Under the pieces are notes generated by a model. That model searched no databases, was not told the origin of the DNA, and worked only from the letters and a program-made list of their open reading frames with translations. The translations under genes were made by a program, and so were the position numbers. This document shows positions 6,867 to 14,026 of a DNA stretch of 14,323 bases, piece after piece; within the stretch, counting starts at the first letter, position 1; the number at the start of each line of letters is the position of its first letter. This DNA comes from CAZAYB01 sp964489215. GTDB lineage: Bacteria; Planctomycetota; Phycisphaerae; Sedimentisphaerales; Anaerohalosphaeraceae. The stretch is from NCBI GenBank assembly GCA_964489215.1, contig CAZAYB010000050.1, positions 1 through 14,323 on the forward strand, given 5' to 3'.

Positions 6867-8147
6867 CTACTCGATTTCCTTATAAAAAACCCTCTTGGCC
6901 TTGCCGGGCTGACGGGGAAGAGAACCTATCGGATGAACATCGCCTTTAGGACTGAAACCAAGAGACTCCTTCAGAGCCTTTTCGATCATATAACCTGTAA
7001 CCGATGGCTCCGCCTCTACATTGATTCTAACATCCTTGACACCCTTTTGAGTTTCAATTATTATCTGATAATTCAACCCCACACCAGGCAATTTCATCAA
7101 AGTCTGCTCAACCTGAGATGGAAAAAAATTAACACCTTTAACTATCAGCATATCATCTACCCTGCCGGTAATCGGAGCAATACGAACATGGGTCCTGCCG
7201 CATGAACATTTCTCACGGGAAACTATCTTCGTAAGATCGCCGGTCTTAAATCTTATAACAGGAAGAGCCTCACGGCTAAGACTTGTAACCACCAGTTCCC
7301 CGGCCCCTCCGTCCTCAACCGGATTTTGAGTCTCCGTATCGACTATCTCAGCATAATAATGATCCTCCCAAACATGAATTCCGTCATGCGCCGAACAATC
7401 CATACCAAGAGTCCCCACACCGCCTGTCTCTGTCATACCGTATATGTCAAAAGACTCTATGCCAAGGCCGCCGTTTATCTTTTTCTTGAGCGAATCCGAA
7501 AATATCTCCGCACCGAAAATACCAATTTCAAGATCATCGAGCTGCTCATCTTCCTCGCTCAAAACCTCAAGTATCCTTATCCCGTAACTTACCACACCGG
7601 TTAATATCCGCGTCTTGAAATCCTTCGCAAGCTGAATCTGCCTGGCAGTATTACCCGCACCGGATGGAACTATAAAAAGACCTGCCTCCCTGGCACCATG
7701 GTACATACCAAACCCGCCGTTAAAAAGACCAAAAGATGGCGTTATCTGACAAACATCACTCTCATGACCGCCTGCCATATAATAACACCTTGCCATACAC
7801 TCGGACCACTGACGAAGATCACCCGATGTATAAGGCATAACAACAGGAGTCCCCGTCGACCCCGAAGACATATGCATCTCGCGAAGATGCTTCCGGTCAA
7901 CACAGCAAAGATCAAGTGGATAAGCCTCGCGGAATGTATTCTTATCCATCAATGGCAAAGCGGTGATATCATCTATACTGTGAATATCATCTGCGCAAAT
8001 CCCCGCCTTATCCATCCGCTTTTTCTGCAAAGCATTATTGTCGTAAACATGTTTTACAACATCTTTCAAAAGGTTCGTCTGAATCTGACGAATCCTATCA
8101 ACGGATGCGGTCTCCATCTCATGGTTGAAAAAACCTGCCCTGCCCAT
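6867..8147 (-). CDS. Phenylacetate-CoA ligase family (aryl-acetate:CoA ligase, AMP-forming)
   Basis: The enzyme is predicted to convert phenylacetate or a related aryl-acetate, ATP and CoA to aryl-acetyl-CoA, AMP and PPi. Its 426 residues match the PaaK-type family. Adenylate-forming motifs appear in order: P-loop SSGSTGTPV (94-102), YGMTETGG (236-243), RFKTGDL (299-305), GRVDDMLIVKGVNFFPSQVE (328-347) and a C-terminal GKAKRVFYKEIE holding the likely catalytic lysine. CSCGRTH (314-320) is the usual cysteine-containing stretch. The SD GGAG overlaps the end of iorB, whose TAG lies two bases before this ATG. As the third gene of an ior operon, it probably handles phenylacetate, indoleacetate or hydroxyphenylacetate; which one cannot be read from sequence. 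The aerobic paa ring-oxidation genes are not present here. Confidence 0.93.
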   Translation of the reverse strand: MGRAGFFNHEMETASVDRIRQIQTNLLKDVVKHVYDNNALQKKRMDKAGICADDIHSIDDITALPLMDKNTFREAYPLDLCCVDRKHLREMHMSSGSTGTPVVMPYTSGDLRQWSECMARCYYMAGGHESDVCQITPSFGLFNGGFGMYHGAREAGLFIVPSGAGNTARQIQLAKDFKTRILTGVVSYGIRILEVLSEEDEQLDDLEIGIFGAEIFSDSLKKKINGGLGIESFDIYGMTETGGVGTLGMDCSAHDGIHVWEDHYYAEIVDTETQNPVEDGGAGELVVTSLSREALPVIRFKTGDLTKIVSREKCSCGRTHVRIAPITGRVDDMLIVKGVNFFPSQVEQTLMKLPGVGLNYQIIIETQKGVKDVRINVEAEPSVTGYMIEKALKESLGFSPKGDVHPIGSLPRQPGKAKRVFYKEIE

Positions 8148-8149
8148 AA

Positions 8150-8743
8150 CTATTCTCCGGTAAGTTCCCTGCCTTTATCAAAAGCCTGAATGTTCAGCTC
8201 GACAAATTTTTCTTTAACCGATGACTTTATAGCCTCATGCCATGCATCAATACTTAAATCAAGCCCGGTAGAAAGAGCCCCGACAATAATGATATTCGCG
8301 CATTTGATATTACCAAGCTCAACCGCTTCTTTAGCCGCATCGATATAAACAAGATTATCAAAAGCCTTCCTGTTACGTTCTTCACCATCTTCAGGATATT
8401 CCGCAGAACCCATCGATACAGTAACAGGAACCATCATCTGAGAGTTCACCACCGCAAGCCCGCCCTGTGCCAGATACTGCCAAAAACGCAAACCCTCTAT
8501 CTGCTCCAATGAGCCAAGCACCTTAGCCGTACCTTCTTCAACCAGCGGAGAGTTAACCTCTTTACCGTACCTTATCTGAGCTATAACTGAACCGCCTCGC
8601 TGAGCCATACCGTGTACTTCGTTTGTTTTAACATCGAAACCTGCGTTCATCGCCGCGCGGGCAACCACCTCGCTCGCAAGCAAAATACCCTGACCGCCAA
8701 CTCCCGCAAGAACAACACTTGTAGTTTCTTGATTATCACTCAT
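8150..8743 (-). CDS. iorB: Indolepyruvate ferredoxin oxidoreductase, beta subunit
   Basis: IorB carries the gamma-type domain of 2-oxoacid:ferredoxin oxidoreductases and partners IorA to interconvert aryl-pyruvates with aryl-acetyl-CoA, CO2 and reduced ferredoxin. The 197-residue length is normal. The family signature is GVGGQGILLASEVVARAA (14-31), followed by EVHGMAQRGGSV (42-53), which contacts CoA/TPP regions in related enzymes, then LGSLEQIEGLR. An AAAGGAG overlapping the iorA stop codon serves as SD, with six bases between the iorA stop and this ATG. Translation is probably coupled for 1:1 assembly. No Fe-S motif is present, as expected, since the clusters sit in IorA. Confidence 0.95.
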   Translation of the reverse strand: MSDNQETTSVVLAGVGGQGILLASEVVARAAMNAGFDVKTNEVHGMAQRGGSVIAQIRYGKEVNSPLVEEGTAKVLGSLEQIEGLRFWQYLAQGGLAVVNSQMMVPVTVSMGSAEYPEDGEERNRKAFDNLVYIDAAKEAVELGNIKCANIIIVGALSTGLDLSIDAWHEAIKSSVKEKFVELNIQAFDKGRELTGE

Positions 8744-8749
8744 CGTTAT

Positions 8750-10498
8750 TTACTCCTTTGCTGAGATTGCACCGAAGGGACATACTTTTTCACACAAACC
8801 GCATCCTACACAAAGCAGCTCGCTTATCTGGGGTTTCTTCTTCTCCTCTGCCTCGATTGCCGGACAGCCAAGCTTAAGACAGGCCCTGCAGTTTTTGCAC
8901 AAAGACGCGTTAATTTCGCGTTTTGAATCTACATCCTTGCGTTCCTTGAGAATACACGGAGCTACCGATACCACCAGAGAAGGTTCATCGGAATCCATCT
9001 CTTCATTAAGAACTTTCTGAGTCGCATCCAGATCGTAAGGATGTATCTCGCGAACACGCTTTATACCGCAAGCCTTGCCGATATCCGAAATTGATGCCTC
9101 AACAGTATTTTCACCCATCAAAGTCTTGCCTGTACCAGGGTGGTCCTGATGACCTGTCATAGCTGTCGTTCGGTTATCGACAACGATTATTGTCGAGCTG
9201 CCCTTATTATACGCAATATCAAGCAAACCGGTTATCCCGGAATGGAAAAACGTAGAATCGCCTACGATACCCACAACCTTTTTGGGTTCGTTAGCCTTGT
9301 CCATTCCATGAGCCATCGAAACCCCTCCGCCCATACATAATATCGTATCAAGCCTGTTCAAAGGCTTGAAAGTGCCAAGGCTGTAACAGCCGATATCCCC
9401 GGTAACAACAACATCACGCTTGCCGAGTGCGTAAAATACGCCACGATGAGGACAACCCGGACACAAAACTGGAGGACGAGGCGGCAAACCCTCAGTAAAA
9501 TCACTCGCCTTAATTTCACCTGAATCCTTACCCTCCATCCGGGCCCTGCTTTTGGCAAGAACTGTCGGTGAATGTTCACCAATCCCGGGTATAAATTCCC
9601 TGCCCGTACATTCAATACCAAGAGACTTGATATGCTCTTCAATAATATTATCAAGCTCCTCAACCACAAGAAGTCTGTCAACAGAATCCGCGAACTTCCT
9701 GATAAGACCGTTGGCAAAAGGATAACTCATGCCAAGCTTAAGCGTAGATGCTTCCGGCCAAACCTCTCGAACATACTGATAAGTGATAGAGCAGCTGATT
9801 ATGCCAAGCCTCTTGTCACGCATTTCTATTTTGTTAAGTACCGAATTGTCCGCTTCGGTCATAAGCTCGGACAGCCTGCTTTCAACCCGCTTACGCATCT
9901 GCCTGCCCCAAAGAGGAATCGGAACATAACGAGGAGGGTCCTTCTCAAAACCTATCTCCGCAGTAGGAGACTTCCTTTCCTGCATCCTTACCAGACTCCG
10001 GGAATGGCTTATTCGAGTCGTCGAACGCAGAATAACAGGAGTTAGATACTTCTCTGATATTTCAAGTCCGTAACCAACAAAATCCTTAGCCTCCTGCGAA
10101 TCGCTCGGCTCAAGTATCGGAATCTTAGCGAACCTGGCGTAATTGCGGGTATCCTGCTCGTTCTGAGACGAATGCATTCCAGGGTCATCTGCAACGCAAA
10201 TCACAATTCCCCCCTTCGTGCCGATAGAAGTAAGCGTCATTAGTGGATCAGCTGCCACATTAAGACCTACATGCTTCATACAGCAAACAGCTCGAGCGCC
10301 CGTAAGGCAAGCACCAACTGCTGCCTCAAGTGCAACCTTCTCATTAGGAGACCATTCACAGTAAAGGTCATCTTTATATTTTACGATATTTTCAAGTATT
10401 TCCGTCGATGGTGTGCCTGGATATGCGGACGCAAATGTCACCCCCGCTTCCCAGGCCCCGCGGGCTATTGCCGCGTTTCCAGAAAGCAGATCAATCAA
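8750..10498 (-). CDS. iorA: Indolepyruvate ferredoxin oxidoreductase, alpha subunit
   Basis: IorA is the TPP- and Fe-S-containing subunit that oxidatively decarboxylates indolepyruvate, phenylpyruvate or hydroxyphenylpyruvate to the aryl-acetyl-CoA, or runs in reverse. Over 582 residues there is an N-terminal pyrimidine-binding domain (YPGTPST 26-32; EWSPNEKVALEAA 48-60), a TPP pyrophosphate domain (CPGCPHRG 346-353; GDIGCYSLG 368-376; GDSTFFHSG 413-421 with YN at 430-431), and two C-terminal [4Fe-4S] motifs. Cluster one uses C534, C537, C540 and C545; cluster two uses C563, C566, C569 and C573. The start is TTG at 10498, because AGGAG ends seven bases upstream and the ORF then begins with the expected LLSGNAAIARGA. 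It is the first gene of the ior operon, behind a leader of about 185 nt. Confidence 0.96.
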   Translation of the reverse strand: MIDLLSGNAAIARGAWEAGVTFASAYPGTPSTEILENIVKYKDDLYCEWSPNEKVALEAAVGACLTGARAVCCMKHVGLNVAADPLMTLTSIGTKGGIVICVADDPGMHSSQNEQDTRNYARFAKIPILEPSDSQEAKDFVGYGLEISEKYLTPVILRSTTRISHSRSLVRMQERKSPTAEIGFEKDPPRYVPIPLWGRQMRKRVESRLSELMTEADNSVLNKIEMRDKRLGIISCSITYQYVREVWPEASTLKLGMSYPFANGLIRKFADSVDRLLVVEELDNIIEEHIKSLGIECTGREFIPGIGEHSPTVLAKSRARMEGKDSGEIKASDFTEGLPPRPPVLCPGCPHRGVFYALGKRDVVVTGDIGCYSLGTFKPLNRLDTILCMGGGVSMAHGMDKANEPKKVVGIVGDSTFFHSGITGLLDIAYNKGSSTIIVVDNRTTAMTGHQDHPGTGKTLMGENTVEASISDIGKACGIKRVREIHPYDLDATQKVLNEEMDSDEPSLVVSVAPCILKERKDVDSKREINASLCKNCRACLKLGCPAIEAEEKKKPQISELLCVGCGLCEKVCPFGAISAKE

Positions 10499-10560
10499 TT
10501 TATTTCTCCTAAAAAATGGTTAATACTATCTGCCAAAAAAAAGCACGTAACACCAATGAC

Positions 10561-10680
10561 CGGATTGAAACTTAGGCAGCACTTTTTAAATGCCTCCGGT
10601 ATAAAGTTCTAAATACAAAAAAAAACTTAAAAAAATAGCTGAAAATACTTCTTCAGCCGGTTACTCAAAAATTCAATCCG
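10561..10680 (-). promoter_or_regulatory. Candidate structured 5' leader of the ior operon
   Basis: On the minus strand CGGATTGAA (10680-10672) is perfectly complementary to TTCAATCCG (10569-10561), giving a 9-bp stem that would begin within a few bases of the predicted transcript 5' end. Inside it is a hairpin GCTGAA / TTCAGC (10657-10652 / 10643-10638, eight-base loop) followed by a long T-rich stretch, and a second possible hairpin AGGCA / TGCCT. A closing stem around internal hairpins resembles a riboswitch or attenuator layout, but no known class motif (TPP, T-box, SAM, glycine) was recognised. The rest of the 10499-10690 leader is AT-rich with no credible gene. Confidence 0.4.
10638..10657 (-). 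terminator. Hairpin with T-rich tail inside the ior leader
   Basis: In the minus-strand transcript a six-pair stem (seven with a G-U) with an eight-base loop is followed by TATTTTTTTAAG and then ten T residues. This could act as an attenuator-type terminator about 30 nt into the ior transcript, well before iorA. The stem is short, so strength is uncertain. Confidence 0.35.
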
Positions 10681-10690
10681 TAAAAGTATA

Positions 10691-10719
10691 ATCATAACAG
10701 AAAAAAGTTAAAAAGACAA
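10691..10719 (-). promoter_or_regulatory. Promoter of the iorA-iorB-ligase operon
   Basis: On the minus strand TTGTCT (10719-10714) and TATGAT (10696-10691) are 17 bases apart, and TG one base before the -10 makes it an extended -10 (TGTTATGAT). The predicted start is near 10684, leaving a leader of about 185 nt before the TTG start of iorA. Confidence 0.6.
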
Positions 10720-10746
10720 CAGCTTTGATGGGAAAAACGCTATATG

Positions 10747-10770
10747 GGTAAAATTACCTAATTTAAATTA
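10747..10770. repeat. Two adjacent palindromes between divergent promoters
   Basis: GGTAA-AA-TTACC (10747-10758) is immediately followed by the perfect 12-bp palindrome TAATTTAAATTA (10759-10770). Both lie in the 56 bp between the -35 boxes of the ior promoter and the rightward promoter at 10776, where a regulator controlling both directions would be expected to bind. Confidence 0.35.
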
Positions 10771-10775
10771 TTGTC

Positions 10776-10803
10776 TTGACTTTATTGTAAAAAAATGTAT
10801 ATT
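10776..10803 (+). promoter_or_regulatory. Strong rightward promoter in the iorA-pfk intergenic region
   Basis: TTGACT (10776-10781) and TATATT (10798-10803) are separated by 16 bases, with each hexamer one mismatch from consensus. The predicted start is near 10810, only about 27 bases before a strong terminator hairpin. Confidence 0.6.
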
Positions 10804-10809
10804 TAAGAG

Positions 10810-10870
10810 CCGGAGAGAGGAAGAATAAAATGGAGGAGGCCGAAAACAGCGTTTTTCGGCCTTTTTCTTT
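10810..10870 (+). ncRNA. Candidate short RNA between promoter and terminator
   Basis: A strong promoter and a strong intrinsic terminator define a transcript of about 60 nt. Its unpaired 5' half is purine-rich, with repeated SD-like blocks (GGAGAGAGGAAG and GGAGGAGG), and its 3' half is the terminator hairpin. It could be a small regulatory RNA or the aborted leader of the distant pfk gene. A 21-codon ORF (10830-10895, beginning MEEAENSVFRPF and ending HPWG) starts with ATG nine bases after AGAGG and runs through the hairpin; its peptide resembles nothing I know and shows no run of one amino acid. No known RNA family was recognised. Confidence 0.35.
10837..10866 (+). terminator. Strong intrinsic terminator
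   Basis: AGGCCGAAAA pairs perfectly with TTTTCGGCCT across a six-base loop (CAGCGT), then TTTT and further T-rich sequence follow. The ten-pair stem with a GC-rich base and a T tract is the clearest terminator in the window. It works only rightward, because the opposite strand lacks a T tract directly after the stem. Confidence 0.75.
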
Positions 10871-10895
10871 GCGCAAAAAACATCCTTGGGGATAA

Positions 10896-11150
10896 ATTTT
10901 GCCGATTTTAACGGCTGTACCTTTAATTTGGGTTATCATGTCTGTCTCTTTTGACGATAAAAAAATAAATAAGTTACTATTATTTAACTTCAATTGTTCT
11001 GTTATTGCATTTGTTATCGATAATCGATAAATTAAAGTAACTTGATTAACTTCATGGGCGACATATTGAATTGTTAGAGGTTACGTTTATTTCTAATATT
11101 ACTAAATGCGTCCATTTGATAAATCGCCGTAAATTGTGTAATAATAATTA
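10896..11150. other. AT-rich intergenic DNA upstream of pfk with palindromes
   Basis: No credible gene is present. TTATCGAT-A-ATCGATAA (11014-11030) is a perfect inverted repeat with a single central base. It is flanked at a distance by AAGTTACT (10971-10978) and its complement AGTAACTT (11036-11043). GCCG and CGGC (10900-10914 region) form another small hairpin. The 17-bp palindrome is the best operator candidate for pfk. A minus-strand reading frame across 10763-10993 has no family resemblance and was not called. Confidence 0.45.
11116..11144 (+). promoter_or_regulatory. Candidate pfk promoter
   Basis: TTGATA (11116-11121) matches the -35 consensus at five positions, and TAATAA (11139-11144) follows after 17 bases in a TAATAATAATTAATTA stretch. 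The -10 match is only fair. The implied leader before the GTG start is about 30 nt. Confidence 0.35.
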
Positions 11151-11180
11151 ATTACCGTACTGGATACGGAAGGAGCTTTT

Positions 11181-12410
11181 GTGTCTTCAAAAAAGAAACC
11201 AAGATGTATCGGTATTTTAACCAGCGGAGGAGACTGCCCAGGCCTAAACGCTGCAATCAGAGCTGTCGCAAGACCAGCAATGGATCAATACGAAATGAAC
11301 GTTGTCGGAATCATGGACGGTTTTCGGGGACTGGTCGAAAACAGAACAATGCCCCTTGACGGAAAGGCTGTAAGCAGCATACTCACTGACGGAGGCACAA
11401 TACTCGGAACAAGCAGGGACAAACTGCACAAAATGCCTATGGGCGGAAAAACCGTCGATATGACAGATGTTGCTCTGGAAAACATTAACAGAATGCACCT
11501 GGACTGCCTCGTCTGCCTTGGCGGCGGAGGTACGCAAAAAAACGCACTGAGACTCCAGCAGGCTGGAGTAAACATTATTACTTTACCAAAAACAATCGAC
11601 AACGACGTCGCCATAACTGACACAACATTTGGACACGACACTGCAAGGCAAATTGCAACTAACGCAATAGACCGTCTTCATACCACCGCCACAAGTCACC
11701 ATAGAATAATCGTATGTGAAATAATGGGACACAAAGTCGGTTGGCTTACGCTCGGAGCAGGAATAGCCGGAGGAGCTGACGTTATTTTGATTCCCGAACT
11801 TCCTTATGACCCAAAAGTCATCGGCGATTATATTATGGAAAGAAGAAGCAAGGGAAAGCGTTTCTCTATTGTCGCCGTCGCTGAAGGCGCAAAGTCATTA
11901 AGCGATGTAGAGGGCCACCAGCAGGATGAAAAGAAGAAAAAGAAAAAAAAGAAGAAAAAGGATTCAGAAAAAGAAGAGCTTATAGAAACACTGGAGGATC
12001 TGGATACAATTAATGTTGACGACGGCTCTGGCGCATTGGTAGTTAGAAAAGTCGGTGGTGAAGTAAGAACTTACCACGTCGTCCAGGAACCTATCGCAAG
12101 CAGAGTCGCAAGACAGCTGCAGGACATTACAGGGATAGAAGCAAGAGTAACAAGCCTCGGACACGTTCAAAGGGGAGGAATACCAAGCGCTTACGACAGG
12201 CTACTGTGCACAAGGCTTGGAACAAAGGCAGCTGAACTTATCGCAAAAGGTGAGTATAATGTAATGGTCGCATACAAAGGAAACGAATGTGTACCCGTTA
12301 AGCTCGAGGATGTCGCAGGCAACAGAAAAAGCGTTCCCGTTGACCACCCAATGATTGCATCGGCAACACTGGTAGGCACATGTCTCGGTCAGCATTGGTG
12401 GAAAGAGTAA
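11181..12410 (+). CDS. 6-phosphofructokinase with altered nucleotide motif and poly-lysine insert
   Basis: The enzyme phosphorylates fructose 6-phosphate to the 1,6-bisphosphate in glycolysis. Family motifs are ILTSGGDCPGLNAAIR (12-27), PKTIDND (136-142, catalytic D140), SHHR (172-175), AEGA (234-237) and LGHVQRGGIPSAYDRLL. The usual GGDGS is GGGGT (114-118), so the Mg-ATP aspartate (E. coli D103) is Gly, while the next Gly (E. coli G104) favours ATP and K137 (E. coli G124) is the residue seen in PPi-using enzymes. The phosphate donor is therefore ambiguous. K251-K260 are ten consecutive lysines inside a charged insert (about 240-285) that helps make the protein 409 residues, longer than the usual 320-370. 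GTG is the start, with AAGGAG five bases upstream. Confidence 0.93.
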   Translation: MSSKKKPRCIGILTSGGDCPGLNAAIRAVARPAMDQYEMNVVGIMDGFRGLVENRTMPLDGKAVSSILTDGGTILGTSRDKLHKMPMGGKTVDMTDVALENINRMHLDCLVCLGGGGTQKNALRLQQAGVNIITLPKTIDNDVAITDTTFGHDTARQIATNAIDRLHTTATSHHRIIVCEIMGHKVGWLTLGAGIAGGADVILIPELPYDPKVIGDYIMERRSKGKRFSIVAVAEGAKSLSDVEGHQQDEKKKKKKKKKKDSEKEELIETLEDLDTINVDDGSGALVVRKVGGEVRTYHVVQEPIASRVARQLQDITGIEARVTSLGHVQRGGIPSAYDRLLCTRLGTKAAELIAKGEYNVMVAYKGNECVPVKLEDVAGNRKSVPVDHPMIASATLVGTCLGQHWWKE

Positions 12411-12465
12411 ACCTCAAAAACAACCTAAATTCATCACTGATTTCCTGTATCGGCCGGGACATTCA

Positions 12466-13953
12466 CTAACCAAGCTGCTTTTCCAGAATACCCACCCACT
12501 TCTCATAAACCTCCGCGTAAATATCTGAGGTCTTCTCATTCGGCTCAACCGTCTCAAGCTTCTCAAAGTTCTCAAAAGCCTCTTCAAAACTCTTAAATAT
12601 ACCAGCTCCAACTCCAGCTGCCCTGGCCGCCCCGGCAGACCCGTCAGTATCATAAAGCTCTACAACCGAATTGGTTACCGTCGAAAAAGCTTCCGTAAAA
12701 ACCCTGCTCAAAAACATATTCGCTTTGCCCGCACGAACAGTCTCAATCTCAACCGAAATATCCTTCATTATCGAAATGCCGTAGTTCAATGCAAAAACGA
12801 TAGCTTCCTGACCAGCCCGCATTAAATGACCCTTGTGATGAATGTTGAAATCCAGATTATGAACAGAGCTGCCGATATTTTTATTTCTAAGCGTACGCTC
12901 AGCACCGTTACCAAACGGCAGTATCATAAGACCGTCACAACCGGGACTTATCTTCTCCGCCATAGAGTTCATATAATCATAATCCTCTCCCCTGCCTGCA
13001 ACATTATGCTTCAGCCAGCTGTTAAGTATACCCGTGCCGTTAATACAAAGCAAAACACCGTATCGGCCATTATCCTTACTGTTATTGACGTGCAGAAAAG
13101 TATTGACCCTCGAATAAGGATCATGATCGGCACTGTCACCTATACCGTAAACAACTCCAGATGTACCTGCCGTTGCCGCTATCTCGCCGGGCTCAAGAAC
13201 ATTAAGACTGAATGCATTATTAGGCTGGTCTCCCGCACGATAAGTTACCGCTGTACCAGCACAAAGACCAAGTTCTTCAGCTGCCTTATCCGTCAACTCA
13301 CCCTGGTTACCAAAACTCGGAACTAACTGAGGTACCAAACTTTCCTCAAAACCAAAATAATCCATCACCTCATTGCTTATCTTACCTTCTTTGAAGTTCC
13401 AGAATATACCTTCAGACAAACCAGATTCCGTCGTAGCTATACGGTCAGTCAGTTTCATTGCGATATAATCGCCGGGAAGCATAAATTTATAAACTTTACT
13501 AAACAGCTCAGGCTCATTGTCCTTTACCCATCCAAGTTTCGAAGCAGTAAAATTGCCCGGACTATTCAAAAGAGTCGACAAACATTTAGCCGATCCAATA
13601 CTATTAAACGCCTTGTTGCCCGTCTCCACAGCCCTGCTGTCACACCAGATTATAGCAGGCCTCAAAACCTCCTTCTTATCATCAACTATCACAAGACCAT
13701 GCATCTGATAAGTAATCCCTATCGCCTTGATATCCGATGGCTCAACCCGCACTTTCTCCAGTATCATACCCGTTGCAATCCTGACATTATCCCACCACAT
13801 CTCAGGATCCTGCTCTGCATAACCAGCCTTACAAGCCTCTATAACCATCTCTTTCTCAGGGGAAACCGCCGAGCCCGCTACCTCTCTGTTTTCACAGTCC
13901 ATCAAAGTCGCTTTGATTGAAGATGTACCTATATCAAGACCGAGTAAATACAT
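12466..13953 (-). CDS. xylB: Xylulokinase (FGGY family carbohydrate kinase)
   Basis: Xylulokinase phosphorylates D-xylulose to xylulose 5-phosphate, feeding xylose carbon into the pentose phosphate pathway. The 495-residue length is standard. Visible motifs are the N-terminal phosphate loop GLDIGTSSIKATLMD (5-19), YQMHGLV (82-88), IIWCDSRA (101-108), PGDYIAMKLT (160-169), the catalytic-base aspartate D242 in AGDQPNNA, TAGTSGVVYG (261-270) and the C-terminal ELYDTDGSAGAARAAGVGAG (432-451). MHG and CDSRA favour xylulose over glycerol kinase. The start is the ATG at 13953, since AGAGGTGA sits just before it; the reading frame continues to a TTG 27 bases upstream, but that would enclose the SD. 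It is convergent with pfk (55 bp apart). No xylose isomerase or transporter is seen nearby, so the substrate is inferred from sequence alone. Confidence 0.93.
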   Translation of the reverse strand: MYLLGLDIGTSSIKATLMDCENREVAGSAVSPEKEMVIEACKAGYAEQDPEMWWDNVRIATGMILEKVRVEPSDIKAIGITYQMHGLVIVDDKKEVLRPAIIWCDSRAVETGNKAFNSIGSAKCLSTLLNSPGNFTASKLGWVKDNEPELFSKVYKFMLPGDYIAMKLTDRIATTESGLSEGIFWNFKEGKISNEVMDYFGFEESLVPQLVPSFGNQGELTDKAAEELGLCAGTAVTYRAGDQPNNAFSLNVLEPGEIAATAGTSGVVYGIGDSADHDPYSRVNTFLHVNNSKDNGRYGVLLCINGTGILNSWLKHNVAGRGEDYDYMNSMAEKISPGCDGLMILPFGNGAERTLRNKNIGSSVHNLDFNIHHKGHLMRAGQEAIVFALNYGISIMKDISVEIETVRAGKANMFLSRVFTEAFSTVTNSVVELYDTDGSAGAARAAGVGAGIFKSFEEAFENFEKLETVEPNEKTSDIYAEVYEKWVGILEKQLG

Positions 13954-13997
13954 TGAATCACCTCTGCTTTTTGTTATCAAATTCCCTGAAAAAACGC

Positions 13998-14026
13998 AGT
14001 ATCCCCCTAAAACAGCTTTTTGTCAA
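13998..14026 (-). promoter_or_regulatory. Promoter of xylB
   Basis: On the minus strand a perfect TTGACA (14026-14021) is followed after 17 bases by GATACT (14003-13998), four of six -10 matches. The predicted start near 13991 gives a leader of about 37 nt before the ATG. Confidence 0.6.

Noticed and set aside
10763..10993. Minus-strand ORF of 76 codons in the iorA-pfk gap, with an inner start reading MITQIKGTAVKIGK
   Set aside because: It crosses the strong terminator and promoter, lies in AT-rich DNA, has no convincing SD and resembles no family I know.
13954..13980. Upstream TTG start for xylulokinase
   Set aside because: It would enclose the AGAGGTGA site; the FGGY fold normally begins right at the MYLLGLDIGT start.
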